Of a stretch of 64,000 nucleotides of DNA, positions 19,480 through 30,452 are shown piece by piece. The number at the start of each line of letters is the position of its first letter. The stretch's first letter is position 1. The DNA is taken from assembly GCA_943787595.1 (NCBI GenBank), contig CALSNA010000002.1, positions 1 through 64,000 of the forward strand, read 5' to 3'. The translations under genes and the position numbers were made by a program. The DNA is from an uncultured Pseudomonadales bacterium (GTDB lineage: Bacteria > Pseudomonadota > Gammaproteobacteria > Pseudomonadales > Balneatricaceae). The notes under the pieces were generated by a model that was not told the DNA's origin, ran no database searches, and saw only the letters and a program-made list of their open reading frames with translations.

Positions 19480-20086
19480 TAGCCTGCTCTTTACGCTTAC
19501 TATTGGCAGGCTGCTCCTGTACACCAGGCACCCTAAACAACAGGAATAGGTCTTGCAGTAATTCTGGAATCTGTTCACACATCTGCTGGCAAAGACGGTC
19601 GTTTTGGCGCAAATCGTCCAGTTCATCATCCTGATCCAGATTAGCCGCCAACATGAACGGTAACAGGCATTCAGCAACCAGCAACTCATGTTCAGCAAAC
19701 CAGTCTTGTTCTTGTTCAAATAACAATGACATAAAACCACAGGCCCAGTCCTGCAACCAGTTATCACCGTTTGTATCTTGCTCCAGAGTTAGATCGCAGG
19801 GCATTTCGATGCCACACCCTAATTCAAAGCATTGACAAATGTAGGCATAATCCTGTCGAATCAAATTCAATGCTTTACAGTAATACTCATTATCAGTCTG
19901 GCAGGCAGGCTCAAGAACCTGGGCAAGCCATTGTTGTTCCGAAACAGTTTTTGGACTTACAGCCAAGGCACACATAAAGCCGTGTAAGGAAATATAGTCA
20001 AAGGATTCGTTAACAGAGTCAGATAAAAGGTAATTGTCAAGCCAATCTAGCTGAGCGCTACTTAAGGGTTCTATGGAAGTAAACAT
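19433..20086 (-). CDS. YecA/UPF0149-family protein
   Basis: This is a member of the UPF0149 (YecA-like) family of unknown function. Its 217 residues show the LSSAQLDWLDNYLL start, HGFMCALAVSP, DWACGFMSLL and a very acidic middle, then a basic C-terminus (RKEQAIN and HYRRRRKSELRH). The C-terminal SEC-C zinc motif of some YecA proteins is absent. It lies divergent from recQ and convergent with tupC. In related genomes a UPF0149 gene often neighbours recQ. Confidence 0.8.
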   Translation of the reverse strand: MFTSIEPLSSAQLDWLDNYLLSDSVNESFDYISLHGFMCALAVSPKTVSEQQWLAQVLEPACQTDNEYYCKALNLIRQDYAYICQCFELGCGIEMPCDLTLEQDTNGDNWLQDWACGFMSLLFEQEQDWFAEHELLVAECLLPFMLAANLDQDDELDDLRQNDRLCQQMCEQIPELLQDLFLLFRVPGVQEQPANSKRKEQAINVHYRRRRKSELRH

Positions 20087-20223
20087 AATCAGGGTTACAG
20101 GTCATTGAGACTGTCAAATTGAAGTTTGATTTTACATCAATGGTTATCTTTTACCAAGCGCTAAGGATGCTGCAAGTGATTAGTTGATGACAGCATCATT
20201 TACTTAGACGATAATAATCTGCC

Positions 20224-22053
20224 ATGAAAAAAACCCCCTTGGCAATCCTACAACATATATTTGGCTTTGAGCAGTTTCGAGGTGATCAAAAAGCCATTAT
20301 TGAACAGATCTGCTGCGGTGGAGATGCACTGGTATTGATGCCTACCGGTGGCGGTAAATCCCTTTGTTATCAGATTCCCGCCTTGATTAGAGATGGGGTT
20401 GGAGTAGTTATTTCACCCTTGATTGCCTTGATGCAGGACCAAGTGGCTGGTCTGCAACAGTTGGGGGTCAAGGCAGCCTGCCTACATTCTGCTATGCTGC
20501 CAAATAATCAGCAACAAGTTGAAACAGCATTACGTCAGGACCAACTGGATTTGCTGTATGTAGCACCTGAACGCCTGCTCAGCAACCGTTGTATGAAAAC
20601 ATTACAGGCATCCAGACTTGCGCTACTGGCCATTGACGAAGCCCATTGCGTATCCCAGTGGGGCCATGACTTTCGTCCTGAATACCTACAGTTAGAATGT
20701 CTGCAACAAGCATTTCCAGGTATCCCACGAATAGCACTAACTGCTACCGCTGATCAGCCCAGCCAGACTGAAATCATCAAGCGTTTACAACTACAAAAGG
20801 CCAAGCATTTTATCAGTGGTTTTGACCGGCCTAATATTCGCTATCGCATTATGCAAAAGAAAAATGGCCGGCAACAATTGCTGCACTTTATCCGTCAATA
20901 CCATCTGGGTAATGCTGGTATTATTTATTGCAACTCCCGTAAACGAGTTGATGAACTAGCCCGTTGGTTATGCCAACAAGGTCTCAAAGCCCTGCCATAC
21001 CATGCCGGTTTAAGTGGTCAATTGCGCAGTGACAACCAGGCTATTTTTCTCAATGAAGAGTCTATCGTGATGGTGGCTACAATTGCCTTTGGCATGGGTA
21101 TCGATAAGCCTAATGTACGCTTTGTGGCCCATTTAGATTTACCCCGTAGTATCGAATCCTATTATCAAGAAACTGGTCGGGCTGGACGTGATGGACTAGC
21201 AGCCGATGCGTGGATGCTGTATGGACTGCAAGATGTGATGTTACAACGTAACCGACTGATGGCATCAACTGTGGACGATCAGATCAAGCGTATTGAACAG
21301 ACCAAGCTGGATGCCATGCTGGGACTGTGTGAGATCACAAGCTGCCGCCGTCAAGCATTATTGAGGTATTTTGACGACTCTGCTTCTGAACATTGTAATA
21401 ACTGTGATAACTGTCTGGAGCCAGTAACTACATTTGATGGCACCGAAGTAGCACGTAAAGCGCTTTCTTGCGTGTATCGCAGTGGCCAGCGCTATGGTGT
21501 GGCACACCTGATTGATATCCTACTTGGGAAACCGACAGCTAAAGTATGCTCAGTAGGTCACCAGCATTTATCAACATTTGCCATTGGACAAGAACTAGAT
21601 CAGCAACAATGGCGTTCGGTATTTCGCCAGCTATTGGCTCAAGGTCTGTTGAGCACTAATGATGAAGGCTATGGTGGCCTGAAGTTGAAGCCTGTCTGTC
21701 GCGCTTTGTTACGAGGAGAAGTGAAGTTACAGCTACGTTTGGATCGCTGGGCAGAAGTGAAGAAAAGCCAGCTCCATGACTCAATTCCTGCTACTGATCA
21801 AGGCTTGTGGCAAGCCCTGCGAGCACAGCGTATACGCTTGGCACGTGAGCAAAAAGTACCACCCTATGTTATTTTCAATGATGCCACCCTGATGGAAATG
21901 GTACACCACAAACCAGACAACCTTCTTAAATTGAGTAGCCTCAATGGTGTGGGGGACAAAAAATTAACCCGCTATGGCAGCCAATTCTTAGTGATTATTA
22001 TTGCCCACTCGAAAAAATCTGAAAATATTGTAAATAAAAGAAAAACCCGGTAA
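20224..22053 (+). CDS. recQ: ATP-dependent DNA helicase RecQ
   Basis: This is a 3'-5' DNA helicase for recombination repair (RecF pathway) and stalled-fork processing. At 609 residues it has all family domains. Seen: TGGGKS Walker A at 41-46, DEAH box (IDEAHCVSQWGHDFRPEY) at about 137-154, and the helicase C core with YYQETGRAGRDG. The zinc-binding cysteines (CEITSCRR ... CNNCDNC), a winged helix and a C-terminal HRDC domain (LSSLNGVGDKKLTRYG) follow. The frame is intact, which is notable because repair genes are often lost early in reducing genomes. Confidence 0.96.
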   Translation: MKKTPLAILQHIFGFEQFRGDQKAIIEQICCGGDALVLMPTGGGKSLCYQIPALIRDGVGVVISPLIALMQDQVAGLQQLGVKAACLHSAMLPNNQQQVETALRQDQLDLLYVAPERLLSNRCMKTLQASRLALLAIDEAHCVSQWGHDFRPEYLQLECLQQAFPGIPRIALTATADQPSQTEIIKRLQLQKAKHFISGFDRPNIRYRIMQKKNGRQQLLHFIRQYHLGNAGIIYCNSRKRVDELARWLCQQGLKALPYHAGLSGQLRSDNQAIFLNEESIVMVATIAFGMGIDKPNVRFVAHLDLPRSIESYYQETGRAGRDGLAADAWMLYGLQDVMLQRNRLMASTVDDQIKRIEQTKLDAMLGLCEITSCRRQALLRYFDDSASEHCNNCDNCLEPVTTFDGTEVARKALSCVYRSGQRYGVAHLIDILLGKPTAKVCSVGHQHLSTFAIGQELDQQQWRSVFRQLLAQGLLSTNDEGYGGLKLKPVCRALLRGEVKLQLRLDRWAEVKKSQLHDSIPATDQGLWQALRAQRIRLAREQKVPPYVIFNDATLMEMVHHKPDNLLKLSSLNGVGDKKLTRYGSQFLVIIIAHSKKSENIVNKRKTR

Positions 22054-22204
22054 AAAATTGCAGTACATCACCACTTATCCATAATGGATGCAGATTTAAA
22101 CTAATCTACACACCTTGTCATAAATATAATCCTTATTACAGAGTTCTTCTGAGACAACCTTGTGATAAGATTATTAAATAGTGTTTATAGATATTGAAAT
22201 GACC

Positions 22205-22738
22205 ATGACCAGTTTGCAAGATCAATTACTAAAAGCCGGCCTAATCAACAAGAAACAAGCCAAACAGGCTACCAAGCATAACAAGCAGCAAGCCCGCAAA
22301 GCACGTAAGGGCGAAGTAACTGATGCCAATATCCTCAACCGGGTAAAACAAGAACAGGTACTAAAAGCACAGCGCAGCCGCAAATTGAATGCCGCTAATC
22401 AGGCTAATCAGCATGCCCGGGAACTACAGTATCAGGCACGACAGATGATTATGACTGGCCGAATCAACACTGATACCGGGACGCTGGCCTATCACTTTGC
22501 ACACAATAATAAAGTAAAACAACTGTGTGTAACCAAAGTGCAACAGGACTCTCTCAGTCGCGGTCATCTGGCCATTGTTGAATTAGAACAGCGGTACCAT
22601 CTACTGCCTTCTGCTCTGGCTGAACGCATCCAACAGCGTCTACCCGAAATATTCGTTGTACGGACAACAGTACAATCAGAATCAGTGGCCGATGATCCTT
22701 ATGCCAATTACGTTATTCCTGATGACCTAATGTGGTAA
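22205..22738 (+). CDS. DUF2058 family protein (YaiL-like)
   Basis: E. coli YaiL is a nucleoid-associated DUF2058 protein of unclear role. I chose the ATG at 22205 because the family begins with the motif xSLQDQLLKAGL; two earlier in-frame ATGs (22181 and 22199) precede it with an unlikely N-terminal tail. Seen: LQDQLLKAGLINKKQAKQA, a lysine/glutamine-rich coiled-coil-like segment, and a C-terminal domain ending in the invariant DDPYANYVIPDDLMW. The protein is short, basic and probably DNA- or RNA-associated. Confidence 0.85.
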   Translation: MTSLQDQLLKAGLINKKQAKQATKHNKQQARKARKGEVTDANILNRVKQEQVLKAQRSRKLNAANQANQHARELQYQARQMIMTGRINTDTGTLAYHFAHNNKVKQLCVTKVQQDSLSRGHLAIVELEQRYHLLPSALAERIQQRLPEIFVVRTTVQSESVADDPYANYVIPDDLMW

Positions 22739-23465
22739 TGACAATCCCGATTGACACAAGAGTCCGGCACTGGTTGATAAATCAGATACATACTCATGAC
22801 TTGCTATAGCCTATATAACTGTCTGTTCACAATACCATACTGAACCCCACCATTTATCTGGGTTTCAGGTAAGAATACCTGGCTGCAAGAGTAAGTGACT
22901 TGAACACCATATTTTGCTGAAAAGCAACCACTCAACCTATGTTAGAAAACCACTGGATTACCCCCATGGATAGATTATTAAAGTCGTTCTTTAATATCAA
23001 CGATCTTGACAGTCATTGCGCCCTCACTGGCATGACACACTGATTGCAACTGGCCAGGGAAACAACCATTGTCAACAATGCCTGGATAACTCAGAGTACT
23101 CATTTTATTCTAGACATATCCCTATCAGGCACAGTTGGCAGATCAACCGTACTACGACTTAACCATAAGGCAGATAGCAGTGCCTTAAAAAGGCCTGTAA
23201 CATTTTACCCATACTTAGTTCATCAGTAGCATTCTGCACTTTCCAGTTCGGTTAATTCAATTGAGATATGTTTCAACCATGCACTCAAGTACAATGGTTT
23301 GCATCGGCTACTAGAGAGGCCGCACGCATTGTCAGACCAGTGGCTGGAAAAATATAGTGGCATTTCAATGTTCTGAAGCTGTATAGTCAGCCCGGTTAAT
23401 TGTCCATATTCAAGGGGGTATCTGAACAGCACAAGTTATAAAAATAAAAATATTACATGTAGGGA
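22739..23465. other. Gap of about 730 bases with no convincing gene
   Basis: Two short open frames occur at 23044-23229 (plus) and 23223-23432 (minus, 69 codons with many serines, prolines and cysteines). Neither has family motifs or a good RBS. The second lies directly downstream of mutT and could be its former operon partner. No RNA gene was recognised. Confidence 0.35.
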
Positions 23466-23879
23466 TTAGAATGGCCAACCAGACACTAATGCTTTAATAA
23501 TGGTCGCATTAGCCTTCGGGAACTTATAATCGTTCAGTTGCTGATGGTGAATCCAGTACACAGGCTGGCCTTCACAACCTATAGCTCTACCTAAATAGCG
23601 GCGCACCAAAAAAAAATTCAGATTGACGTTCAGATCTCTATAGTGGTGGTCTATATGCTGATAGAAAGAATAGTCAACAACGATAATCCCTAATTCTTCC
23701 TGTAGTTCCCGCACCAGAGCATTGGTCATACTTTCCCCAATTGCCACCTTCCCTCCAGGAAACTCCCATTGATTACCCTGGTGACTAGCAGTAGACCGTT
23801 TAGCAATCAGCACCTGGCCCTGAACGTCACCCACAATACCTGCCACCACGGTTACTGAAGTGGTAGGCATGGTCGCCAT
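23466..23879 (-). CDS. mutT: MutT, 8-oxo-dGTP diphosphatase
   Basis: This enzyme removes oxidised guanine nucleotides from the dNTP pool. Its 137 residues contain a perfect Nudix box GKVAIGESMTNALVRELQEE (continuing LGI) at about 43-65, preceded by QWEFPGGK, plus FPKANATIIKAL at the C-terminus as in E. coli MutT. It lies 1 base after the argJ stop and is the last gene of the secA-argJ-mutT run on the minus strand. This argJ-mutT adjacency is common in gammaproteobacteria. Confidence 0.93.
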   Translation of the reverse strand: MATMPTTSVTVVAGIVGDVQGQVLIAKRSTASHQGNQWEFPGGKVAIGESMTNALVRELQEELGIIVVDYSFYQHIDHHYRDLNVNLNFFLVRRYLGRAIGCEGQPVYWIHHQQLNDYKFPKANATIIKALVSGWPF

Positions 23880-23880
23880 A

Positions 23881-25098
23881 TCAGGTGCGGTACTCAGCGT
23901 TAATGCGAATGTAATCGTATGATAGATCAGTAGTCCATATGGTTGTTTTGGCTAGACCACGACGCAGATCAACCCGGATAACAACTTCATCCTGTTCCAT
24001 AACTGCCTGCCCAGCAACTTCGGTGTAATCCGGTGACCGACCACCGTCAGTAACCAGCAGAGTATCTCCAATGTGAATGGTCAAACGGTTTATATCCAGC
24101 TTTTCAACACCGGCATAGCCAACCGCGCATAAGATACGGCCCCAATTAGGGTCACTGGCAAACAGGGCTGTCTTGACTAACTGTGAATGGGCGATGGCAT
24201 AGGCAACTTGCAAGCACTCCGTCTGACTTAATCCACCAACAACCTCAATGATGACAAACTTGGTAGCTCCTTCGCCATCACAAACAATAGCCTGGGCTAA
24301 TTGTTGCATCAATTGCAACAAAGCAGCATTGAATGAAGCCAATAGTTCAGGTTGGGCAGTATCTACTGTAACTCCGGAGGCACCTGTTGCAATCAGTATA
24401 CAGGAGTCATTTGTAGACATATCACCATCCACGGTGATGCGGTTAAAGCTTTGCTCAGTAGCATGTAACAGCAGCTCTTGTAGGCAGGCTTGATCCAGAC
24501 TAGCGTCCGTAGCTATAAATGCAAGCATAGTAGCCATATTTGGACGAATCATGCCGGCACCCTTTGCAATACCGGTTAAATTCAGTGTCTGGCCCTGCCA
24601 TTGCCATTGCACACTCGCTCCCTTGGAACGCGTATCTGTCGTAAGTATGCCTTTAGCAGCACGGCTCCATCCATCATTAGATAAGTCTGCCAATGCCTCT
24701 GGTAAAGCAGCTACTAGTTTATCAAGTGGTAACTGCTCACCAATCACTCCGGTGGAAAATGGCAATACCTGACTAACACGCAAGTAAGTCAGAGCAGCTG
24801 CCTGAGTACAAGTGGCTAACGCATCTGCATTACCTTGAGCACCGGTCCCAGCATTAGCATTACCTGTATTGATAACTAGCAGCAGAGGCTGGTCCTGACG
24901 CAGATGGTGTCGGCATAACTGCACTGGTGCCGCACAAAATGCGTTATTGGTAAATACACCCGCCATGTTACTTCCCGGCACTGCTTTGATTACCACCAGA
25001 TCCTGCTGATCCGGGGTTTTAATCCCTGCGCTAGCGCTACCCAGTGACAGACCAGCTATGGAATTGTATTCAGTTTCTTTATAAGAGCCACGCACCAT
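23881..25098 (-). CDS. argJ: Bifunctional ornithine acetyltransferase / N-acetylglutamate synthase
   Basis: This enzyme moves an acetyl group from N-acetylornithine to glutamate and may also use acetyl-CoA, running the cyclic arginine pathway. At 405 residues it is full length. Self-cleavage is expected before the conserved Thr190 (NMATMLAF), making alpha and beta chains. Seen: VINTGNANAGTGAQG, TTDTRSKGA, GIAKGAGMIRPNMATM and DPNWGRILCAVGYAG. It lies between secA and mutT on the same strand. The active-site Thr and neighbouring residues are present, so the enzyme should work. Confidence 0.95.
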   Translation of the reverse strand: MVRGSYKETEYNSIAGLSLGSASAGIKTPDQQDLVVIKAVPGSNMAGVFTNNAFCAAPVQLCRHHLRQDQPLLLVINTGNANAGTGAQGNADALATCTQAAALTYLRVSQVLPFSTGVIGEQLPLDKLVAALPEALADLSNDGWSRAAKGILTTDTRSKGASVQWQWQGQTLNLTGIAKGAGMIRPNMATMLAFIATDASLDQACLQELLLHATEQSFNRITVDGDMSTNDSCILIATGASGVTVDTAQPELLASFNAALLQLMQQLAQAIVCDGEGATKFVIIEVVGGLSQTECLQVAYAIAHSQLVKTALFASDPNWGRILCAVGYAGVEKLDINRLTIHIGDTLLVTDGGRSPDYTEVAGQAVMEQDEVVIRVDLRRGLAKTTIWTTDLSYDYIRINAEYRT

Positions 25099-25143
25099 GA
25101 AAAACTCCTATTTGACACATCATGGATGTCAATCACAACGGCG

Positions 25144-27867
25144 CTATGCCAACTTACCATGACATTGCTTAAACTTCTTACCTGAACCACAGGGACATGG
25201 CTGGTTACGACCAACTTTTTTATCGATTCGAGTATAGGGTTTAGCTGCTACTGCACTAGCAGCCTGTTTTTCTTCTGTTGCTGGCATATCATTGGTCTTG
25301 ACATGTTGATATTCCATAGCCCGTTGGGCAGCCTGTTCTCGTTGCTTATGTTCCAGCGCTTCAGTCTCTTGCGGTGAGCGTACTTGCACTTGAGAGATAA
25401 TGCGCACTACATCACGTTTAATATGGTCAAGCAACTGCCGGAACAACTCAAAGGCTTCGCGTTTATATTCCTGTTTAGGGTTCTTTTGTGCATATCCACG
25501 CAGGTGGATGCCCTGACGCAATAAATCCATGGTGGCAAGATGCTCCTTCCAGCGGGTATCAATGACCTGTAGCATGACCTGCTTTTCAAAGGTTCGCATG
25601 GGGGTTTCACCCATTAACTGTTGCTTAGTCTGATACTGCGCCACTAAATCATCAAGAATCTTTTGCCGCAAACTTTCCTCATGCAATGTATCGTCTTGGT
25701 CTAGCCATTCATGAACTGGCATAGTACGACCAAATTGCTGTTGTAGTTCAGCTTCCAGGCCGCTAATGTCCCATTGCTCAGCCAAACTTTGGGGAAATAT
25801 AAATTGGCTGATGGTCTGGTTTACCACAGTCTGGCGAATGCTAGTAATGGATTCAGAAATATCATCAGTGGACATAAGATCATTACGTTGTTGATAGACG
25901 GCACTACGCTGATCATTGGCTACATCATCATATTCCAGCAATTGCTTACGGATATCAAAGTTGCGACTTTCTACCTTGCGCTGGGACTTTTCAATAGCGT
26001 TGGTAACCATACGATGTTCAATGGCTTCACCGTATTCCATACCTAATTTCTGCATCAGGTTTTTAATTCGTGCGGGAGCAAAAATACGCAATAAGTTATC
26101 TTCCAAAGATAAAAAAAAGCGTGATGATCCCGGATCACCCTGGCGTCCCGCACGCCCCCGCAGCTGGTTATCAATGCGCCTTGATTCATGTCGCTCCGTA
26201 CCAATAATATGCAACCCTCCAGCAGAAATAACCTTGTCATGGCGTTGTCGCCAATCATCTGTGATCGCATCGATTGCTGTCTGATCTGATGAATTGATAG
26301 CAGCCAGTTCAGCAGTCAGTTTGCCACCCAGCACAATATCTGTTCCCCGACCTGCCATATTAGTAGCAATAGTGACTGCGCCGGGACGTCCGGCTTCAGC
26401 AACAATTCCAGCTTCTTGTGCATGATGTTTGGCGTTCAGCACCTTGTGACTAATGTTAGCTTGTTGCAGAGCTGCTGAGATTTGTTCCGACATATCTATG
26501 GATGCAGTTCCTACCAATACTGGCCGACTGGCCTCAACACAGGCTCTGATATCAGCAATAATGGCAGTGAATTTTTCATCCAAGGTCAAATATACCAAAT
26601 CGTTGAAATCTTGGCGCTGAATTAGAACATTGGTAGGAATGACCAGCACATCCAGGCCATAGATCTGGCGGAGTTCAAAGGCCTCTGTATCAGCTGTACC
26701 TGTCATACCAGACAGTTTTTCATAGAGACGAAAATAATTCTGGAACGTAGTGGAAGCCAGAGTCTGACTTTCATTTTTAATTGCAACCCCTTCCTTTGCT
26801 TCCACAGCTTGGTGAATACCTTCAGACCAGCGTCTACCTGGCATAGTCCGTCCAGTATGCTCATCCACAATAACAACCTGACCATCTTGAATAATATAGT
26901 CAGTATTTTTATGAAATACCACGTGTGCCTTGAGGCCAGCATGCACATGATGCAGCAAGGTCAAATTACTAGCCGCATACAGGCTTTCCCCTTGTATCAA
27001 CAGTCCCGTTTTGATTAACAGTTTTTCAACATACTGATGGCCTGATTCTGTCAGCTCAACACTACGTTGGGATTCATCATAGGTGTAATGACCTACAGGC
27101 TGATCATCGCCTTCTATCTGTAGTTGCTGTTGCAGCGCAGGAACAAGTTGGTTAATTTTACGATACAGATCAGTATTGTCTTCAACAGGGCCAGAAATAA
27201 TCAGCGGAGTTCGTGCTTCATCAATCAAAATTGAATCCACTTCGTCAACGATGGCATAATTCAGTTGACGTTGAACTTTATCGGACGCATTAAACGCCAT
27301 ATTGTCACGCAGATAATCAAAGCCAAATTCATTGTTAGTGCCATAAGTAATGTCACAGCCGTAAGCAGTGCACTTGCCTGCGTGATCCTGGCCTGACACA
27401 ATAACACCTACCGAAAGACCAAGTTGCTCATACAGCGGTCGCATCCATTCAGCATCACGTTGCGCAAGATAGTCATTAACGGTCACGACATGTACACCCA
27501 AGCCTGGAATAGCATTTAAGTAAACTGCCAGGGTTGCCACCAGGGTTTTTCCTTCACCAGTGCGCATTTCCGCAACTTTACCCTGATGCAGCGCCAAGCC
27601 ACCCATGAGTTGCACATCAAAGTGACGTAGTTTCAAGCTACGTACTGATGCTTCACGGCATACTGCAAAGGCTTCTGGCAATAGCTGCTCGAGGGTTTGG
27701 CCTGCATCAAATCTGGATTTAAATTCATCCCGCTTAGCAGCCAACTCAACGTCAGTAAGTGTTTGGCAAGGAGATTCTAATGCATTGATTTTTTTAATTA
27801 TTTTACCGAGACGCTTAACTTCTCGGTCATTTTTACTACCAAATAGGGATTTAAGTAATGGAGCCAT
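25144..27867 (-). CDS. secA: Preprotein translocase ATPase SecA
   Basis: SecA drives export through SecYEG. Starting at 27867 gives 907 residues beginning [20 protein letters not shown]; an upstream ATG adds 27 unlikely residues. Walker A MRTGEGKT at about 102-109 is exactly where it lies in E. coli. [38 protein letters not shown], the [16 protein letters not shown] helicase motif and the zinc-binding C-terminus [14 protein letters not shown] follow. It lies between argJ and lpxC. The regulatory secM gene of enterics is absent; about 280 bases separate it from lpxC and hold no visible gene. Confidence 0.97.
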   Translation of the reverse strand: MAPLLKSLFGSKNDREVKRLGKIIKKINALESPCQTLTDVELAAKRDEFKSRFDAGQTLEQLLPEAFAVCREASVRSLKLRHFDVQLMGGLALHQGKVAEMRTGEGKTLVATLAVYLNAIPGLGVHVVTVNDYLAQRDAEWMRPLYEQLGLSVGVIVSGQDHAGKCTAYGCDITYGTNNEFGFDYLRDNMAFNASDKVQRQLNYAIVDEVDSILIDEARTPLIISGPVEDNTDLYRKINQLVPALQQQLQIEGDDQPVGHYTYDESQRSVELTESGHQYVEKLLIKTGLLIQGESLYAASNLTLLHHVHAGLKAHVVFHKNTDYIIQDGQVVIVDEHTGRTMPGRRWSEGIHQAVEAKEGVAIKNESQTLASTTFQNYFRLYEKLSGMTGTADTEAFELRQIYGLDVLVIPTNVLIQRQDFNDLVYLTLDEKFTAIIADIRACVEASRPVLVGTASIDMSEQISAALQQANISHKVLNAKHHAQEAGIVAEAGRPGAVTIATNMAGRGTDIVLGGKLTAELAAINSSDQTAIDAITDDWRQRHDKVISAGGLHIIGTERHESRRIDNQLRGRAGRQGDPGSSRFFLSLEDNLLRIFAPARIKNLMQKLGMEYGEAIEHRMVTNAIEKSQRKVESRNFDIRKQLLEYDDVANDQRSAVYQQRNDLMSTDDISESITSIRQTVVNQTISQFIFPQSLAEQWDISGLEAELQQQFGRTMPVHEWLDQDDTLHEESLRQKILDDLVAQYQTKQQLMGETPMRTFEKQVMLQVIDTRWKEHLATMDLLRQGIHLRGYAQKNPKQEYKREAFELFRQLLDHIKRDVVRIISQVQVRSPQETEALEHKQREQAAQRAMEYQHVKTNDMPATEEKQAASAVAAKPYTRIDKKVGRNQPCPCGSGKKFKQCHGKLA

Positions 27868-28151
27868 CAGTTGTTCTTTATCAGGCTTGTTATGCCTGCT
27901 AGGACAAGGTGCCTCTAGCAGGATAAGGAAACCAAGTGCCAGACGCAACTAAGCTGAATGATACTTGGGACATAGGTACTTATAGTATGAGAGCCACAGA
28001 CATTTTAAAAGTCCATCACTCAAATAATTGATATAATCAGGTTAGCTTGTTTAGTAGCCGTGGCCCGAAAAACATCTGCTACAGTAATGGCATGCGTCAA
28101 TGCAGCGTAGAAATCGGCGTGGTTTCATTCACAATATCTTGCAAAAGTGTT

Positions 28152-29066
28152 TTAACTAGCCATCGCAACTGGTGAAATATATGCAATGGGAGTGTCAATC
28201 AAATCATCAAAAGTAATAATTTCCCACGCGTCCTTCTGACTCAGTAATGCACGCAACAGCTTGTTATTTAAACAGTGACCAGACTTGAATCCATGAAATT
28301 CACCAATTAAGCTTTTGCCCAACAAATACAGATCGCCGACGGCATCCAATACCTTGTGTTTAACAAATTCATCCTGATAACGCAGACCATCTTCATTCAA
28401 GATACGATGATCATCTACCGCAATGGCATTATCTAGACTGCCACCTAATGCCAGGTTCTTGGAGCGCAAATATTCAAATTCCCTCATAAAACCAAAGGTT
28501 CGTGCGCGACTGACTTCCTTAACATAAGAGGTGCTGGAAAAATCCAGGCTGATAGCATTGTTGTGACCTGCAAATACAGGGTGATCAAATTCGATTGCAA
28601 AGCTCACCTTAAAGCCTTCATAGGGCTTTAGGCTAGCAACCTTGTCATCTTGCTTCACCATAACCGGCTTTTTGATGCGAATAAATTTCTTCGGACAGTT
28701 TTGTTCCTGAATACCCGCCGATTGCAGTAAAAAAATAAACGGAGCTGAACTACCATCCATAATGGGTACTTCTTCACCACTGAGTTCAACATAAGCATTG
28801 TCTATCCCTAAACCAGCAAAAGCAGACATTAAATGTTCAATCGTACAAACACGCACGCCATTCTTTACCAGATTGGTTGATAAAGTAGTATCTCCAACAT
28901 CATCAGCAAGAGCAGGTATAGTGACTACAGGATCTAAATCAATGCGACAAAATGTGATGCCTGTACTAGCTGGTGCCGGCTTTAATGTCAAGTAGACTTT
29001 TTTACCCGTGTGCATGCCAATGCCAGTTGCTCTAATAATATTCTTCAGTGTACGTTGCTTAACCAT
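28152..29066 (-). CDS. lpxC: UDP-3-O-acyl-N-acetylglucosamine deacetylase LpxC
   Basis: This zinc enzyme is the committed step of lipid A synthesis. It has 304 residues. Seen: the start [20 protein letters not shown], the metal-ligand region [43 protein letters not shown], the [14 protein letters not shown] segment with His and Asp ligands, and [17 protein letters not shown] at the C-terminus. Retention indicates a real LPS outer membrane. It follows ftsZ in the classic order. Confidence 0.97.
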   Translation of the reverse strand: MVKQRTLKNIIRATGIGMHTGKKVYLTLKPAPASTGITFCRIDLDPVVTIPALADDVGDTTLSTNLVKNGVRVCTIEHLMSAFAGLGIDNAYVELSGEEVPIMDGSSAPFIFLLQSAGIQEQNCPKKFIRIKKPVMVKQDDKVASLKPYEGFKVSFAIEFDHPVFAGHNNAISLDFSSTSYVKEVSRARTFGFMREFEYLRSKNLALGGSLDNAIAVDDHRILNEDGLRYQDEFVKHKVLDAVGDLYLLGKSLIGEFHGFKSGHCLNNKLLRALLSQKDAWEIITFDDLIDTPIAYISPVAMAS

Positions 29067-29099
29067 GGCTAACCGATCCCACGCCCAAAACAGCGGCGT

Positions 29100-29105
29100 A
29101 TCATA
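29100..29105 (-). promoter_or_regulatory. Candidate extended -10 of an lpxC promoter
   Basis: TATGAT preceded by TGC forms an extended -10 (TGCTATGAT) about 34 bases upstream of the lpxC ATG, with an AT-rich region upstream and no good -35. Start of transcription would fall near 29093, giving a short leader. This is a pattern reading only. Confidence 0.45.
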
Positions 29106-29216
29106 GCATATATTTTATACATTATTATAAAAAAACCATACGATAAATGAGCTATCATCACTCCAGACTGATAACTTTTCAGCCATTAGACTGTAACCCA
29201 TTTTTAAACTGCCACA

Positions 29217-30383
29217 CTAGTCTGCCTGACGGCGCAAAAAAGCGGGTATATCCAGATAATCAGCAGTTTCAGAGCCAACAACCCGGCGCGCACCTTCATC
29301 TTGTACTGTCTGAATAGATGACGTCGCACCAGAACGTAGATTCGACAAATCGCGCTTTTCTCCAGTCTCATGACCTCGGACTGTTTTTCTCTTACTATTG
29401 ACCACAGACTTGAGCTTAGGTTCACTTTTATTGCCTAAGCCCGTTGCCACCACGGTGACCTTAAGCTCATCTGTCATATTTGGATCAACAACTGTTCCAA
29501 TGACAACTGTGGCATTGTCAGAAGCAAATTCATCTACTGTGTTACCAACTTCTGTAAATTCTCCCAGATTCATATCCAATCCAGAAGTGATATTAACTAA
29601 AATACCACGCGCTCCCTGCAAATTAACGTCTTCCAGCAAGGGACTGCGAATTGATGCTTCTGCAGCATTTCGGGCACGGTCTTCACCCTTAGCCAAACCG
29701 GTCCCCATCATAGCCATACCCATTTCAGACATGACTGTACGCACATCAGCAAAATCAACATTGATCATACCCGGCCGAATAATCAAGTCAGCAATGCCTT
29801 GCACGGCACCCAATAAAACATCATTGGCACTACTAAAGGCATTGAGTAAGCTGGTATTTTTACCCAGTACCGCCAGTAATTTTTCGTTGGGGATAGTGAT
29901 CAGCGAGTCTACATGCTCAGACAATTGCTGTAGGCCTTGTTCAGCAATCGCCATGCGTTTACGGCCTTCAAATGGAAATGGCTTAGTAACCACTGCCACC
30001 GTTAATATATCCATTTCCCGGGCTACTTCCGCGACAATGGGTGCAGCGCCAGTACCTGTGCCACCACCCATACCCGCAGTAATAAACACCATATCCGTGC
30101 CCTGTAGGATATCACCGATCCGGTCCCGATCTTCCAACGCCGCCTGACGACCAATATCAGGATTAGCACCAGCGCCCAATCCTTTGGTGATCTGACTACC
30201 TAACTGAAGCACAGAGCGTGCTTCTACAGTCTGGAGTGCCTGAGCATCGGTATTGGCATAGATAAAATCCACTCCATCAATTTCACTAGACATCATATGA
30301 CTGACTGCATTACCACCACCACCACCAACACCAATTACCTTAATAACTGCATGCTGGGGAATATTATCAACTAACTCGAACAT
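29217..30383 (-). CDS. ftsZ: Cell division GTPase FtsZ
   Basis: FtsZ is the tubulin-like protein that forms the division ring. It has 388 residues. Seen: IKVIGVGGGGGNAV, the tubulin signature GMGGGTGTGAAPIVAEVARE, the NVDFADVRTVMSEMGMAMMG stretch, a variable linker rich in Ser/Lys/Arg, and the conserved C-terminal peptide DIPAFLRRQAD that binds FtsA and ZipA. It follows ftsA by 69 bases and precedes lpxC. Confidence 0.98.
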   Translation of the reverse strand: MFELVDNIPQHAVIKVIGVGGGGGNAVSHMMSSEIDGVDFIYANTDAQALQTVEARSVLQLGSQITKGLGAGANPDIGRQAALEDRDRIGDILQGTDMVFITAGMGGGTGTGAAPIVAEVAREMDILTVAVVTKPFPFEGRKRMAIAEQGLQQLSEHVDSLITIPNEKLLAVLGKNTSLLNAFSSANDVLLGAVQGIADLIIRPGMINVDFADVRTVMSEMGMAMMGTGLAKGEDRARNAAEASIRSPLLEDVNLQGARGILVNITSGLDMNLGEFTEVGNTVDEFASDNATVVIGTVVDPNMTDELKVTVVATGLGNKSEPKLKSVVNSKRKTVRGHETGEKRDLSNLRSGATSSIQTVQDEGARRVVGSETADYLDIPAFLRRQAD

Positions 30384-30452
30384 AATATGGCTCCTTAGTT
30401 AAGCTAATATTACTCAAATTGTATTCAGCTGCCCAATTACAGCTACCCACAA

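Noticed and set aside
23223-23432. 69-codon frame beside mutT
   Set aside because: No motif or RBS; position alone is not enough.
29398-30147. Long antisense open frame across ftsZ
   Set aside because: It mirrors the codon pattern of the genuine ftsZ frame and has no recognisable domain.
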